NCBI GenBank assembly: GCA_947586295.1
Contig: CANPXQ010000002.1
Coordinates: forward strand, 1 to 21,936
Source: an uncultured Bacilli bacterium
GTDB taxonomy: Bacteria; Bacillota_I; Bacilli_A; RF39; UBA660
Length of the DNA stretch: 21,936 bases
Reading direction: 5' to 3'
In this document: one piece after another, positions 21,810 through 21,936 of the stretch
Layout of the letters: the number at the start of each line of letters is the position of its first letter
Position numbering within the stretch: the first letter of the stretch is position 1
The notes under the pieces: generated by a model
What the model was told of the DNA's origin: nothing
What the model saw: the letters and a program-made list of their open reading frames with translations, nothing else
The model's database searches: none
Position numbers and translations under genes: made by a program

Positions 21810-21936
21810 GATTTGATAGGAAACTCGGAAAATTCGAGTATTCAATATAAACTGTGCACTTATAATAGAAGTGTGACAGTTATTCCAATTTGCCATCAAA
21901 ATTTCAGGAACCGATAATGTGATAATAAGACTGAGG
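21810..21936. other. Non-coding, hairpin-rich tail after the tRNA (structured RNA or mobile-element end)
   Basis: No credible gene is seen in these 127 nt, which run off the window. G+C is visibly higher than in the flanking intergenic DNA (41 G or C in 21811-21936 by hand count). Two stems stand out: ACTCG/CGAGT (about 21823-21839), and CTGT-GCACTT with AAGTGT-G-ACAG (about 21852-21880, one bulge, loop about 7 nt). No T-tract follows. On the minus strand one frame is open across it but without recognisable protein motifs. It could be a structured RNA co-transcribed with the tRNA or the end of an insertion or integrative element beside the tRNA. Confidence 0.4.

Noticed and set aside
1..21936. 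CRISPR array, transposase gene or prophage genes
   Set aside because: No direct-repeat/spacer pattern and no transposase, integrase or phage protein motif seen in any gene.
1..21936. Mycoplasma-type code (TGA as Trp)
   Set aside because: Several conserved genes end in TGA at the right length and Trp is encoded by TGG.

Overview
The window reads as a piece of chromosome from a small, very AT-rich bacterium of the Bacillota/Mycoplasmatota neighbourhood, probably an uncultured gut-type anaerobe. Supporting signs are pyruvate:ferredoxin oxidoreductase as the visible pyruvate-oxidising enzyme, a Bacillus-like dacB-spmA-spmB-rluB gene order, FemABX-type peptidoglycan chemistry, and TTGaaa/TATAAT promoters. 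TGA is used as a stop (for example at the ends of spmA, ku and the class A-like hydrolase) and Trp is encoded by TGG, so the code is standard and not that of Mycoplasma. Genes are packed tightly, with very short leaders and overlapping or abutting ends.

Layout. 1-504: 3' part of an HtrA-type serine protease, ending in a strong terminator. 541-1767 (-): FemABX-like aminoacyltransferase behind a structured leader, divergent from a DUF308 membrane protein (1995-2579). 2620-7698: enolase, a small helical protein of unknown function, and a compact PFOR; together lower glycolysis and pyruvate oxidation. 7699-7956 (-): XRE regulator with a clear inverted-repeat operator candidate. 8081-10569: an unknown protein followed by an OmpR-type two-component pair with overlapping genes. 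10570-11379 (-): undecaprenyl-diphosphatase UppP. 11465-13012: a Zn-dependent phospholipase C-like protein and a membrane-anchored class A beta-lactamase-like serine hydrolase. 12997-13808 (-): cyclophilin lipoprotein and a CopZ-like metallochaperone. 13899-15334: small membrane protein, DUF3603-like protein and a lipoprotein. 15407-18347: D,D-carboxypeptidase, SpmA, SpmB and the RluB-type pseudouridine synthase. 18388-19062: an acidic protein of unknown function. 19052-20673 (-): a Ku plus stand-alone LigD-type ligase operon (minimal NHEJ). 20730-21644 (-): a TIGR01212-type radical SAM protein. 21734-21809: tRNA-Thr(CGU), followed by a short non-coding, hairpin-rich tail cut off by the window end.

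The main theme is cell envelope maintenance: FemABX, UppP, D,D-carboxypeptidase, serine hydrolase, HtrA, lipoproteins and a sensor kinase. Most of it is ordinary chromosomal core. The items most worth a second look are the minimal NHEJ pair with a putative HxxC/CxxC zinc site in Ku, the retained sporulation-type spm cassette, a hairpin that holds both the SD and the start codon of the serine hydrolase, the structured femX leader, and the unexplained tail after a tRNA with two mismatched stem pairs. I found no CRISPR array and no complete mobile element.
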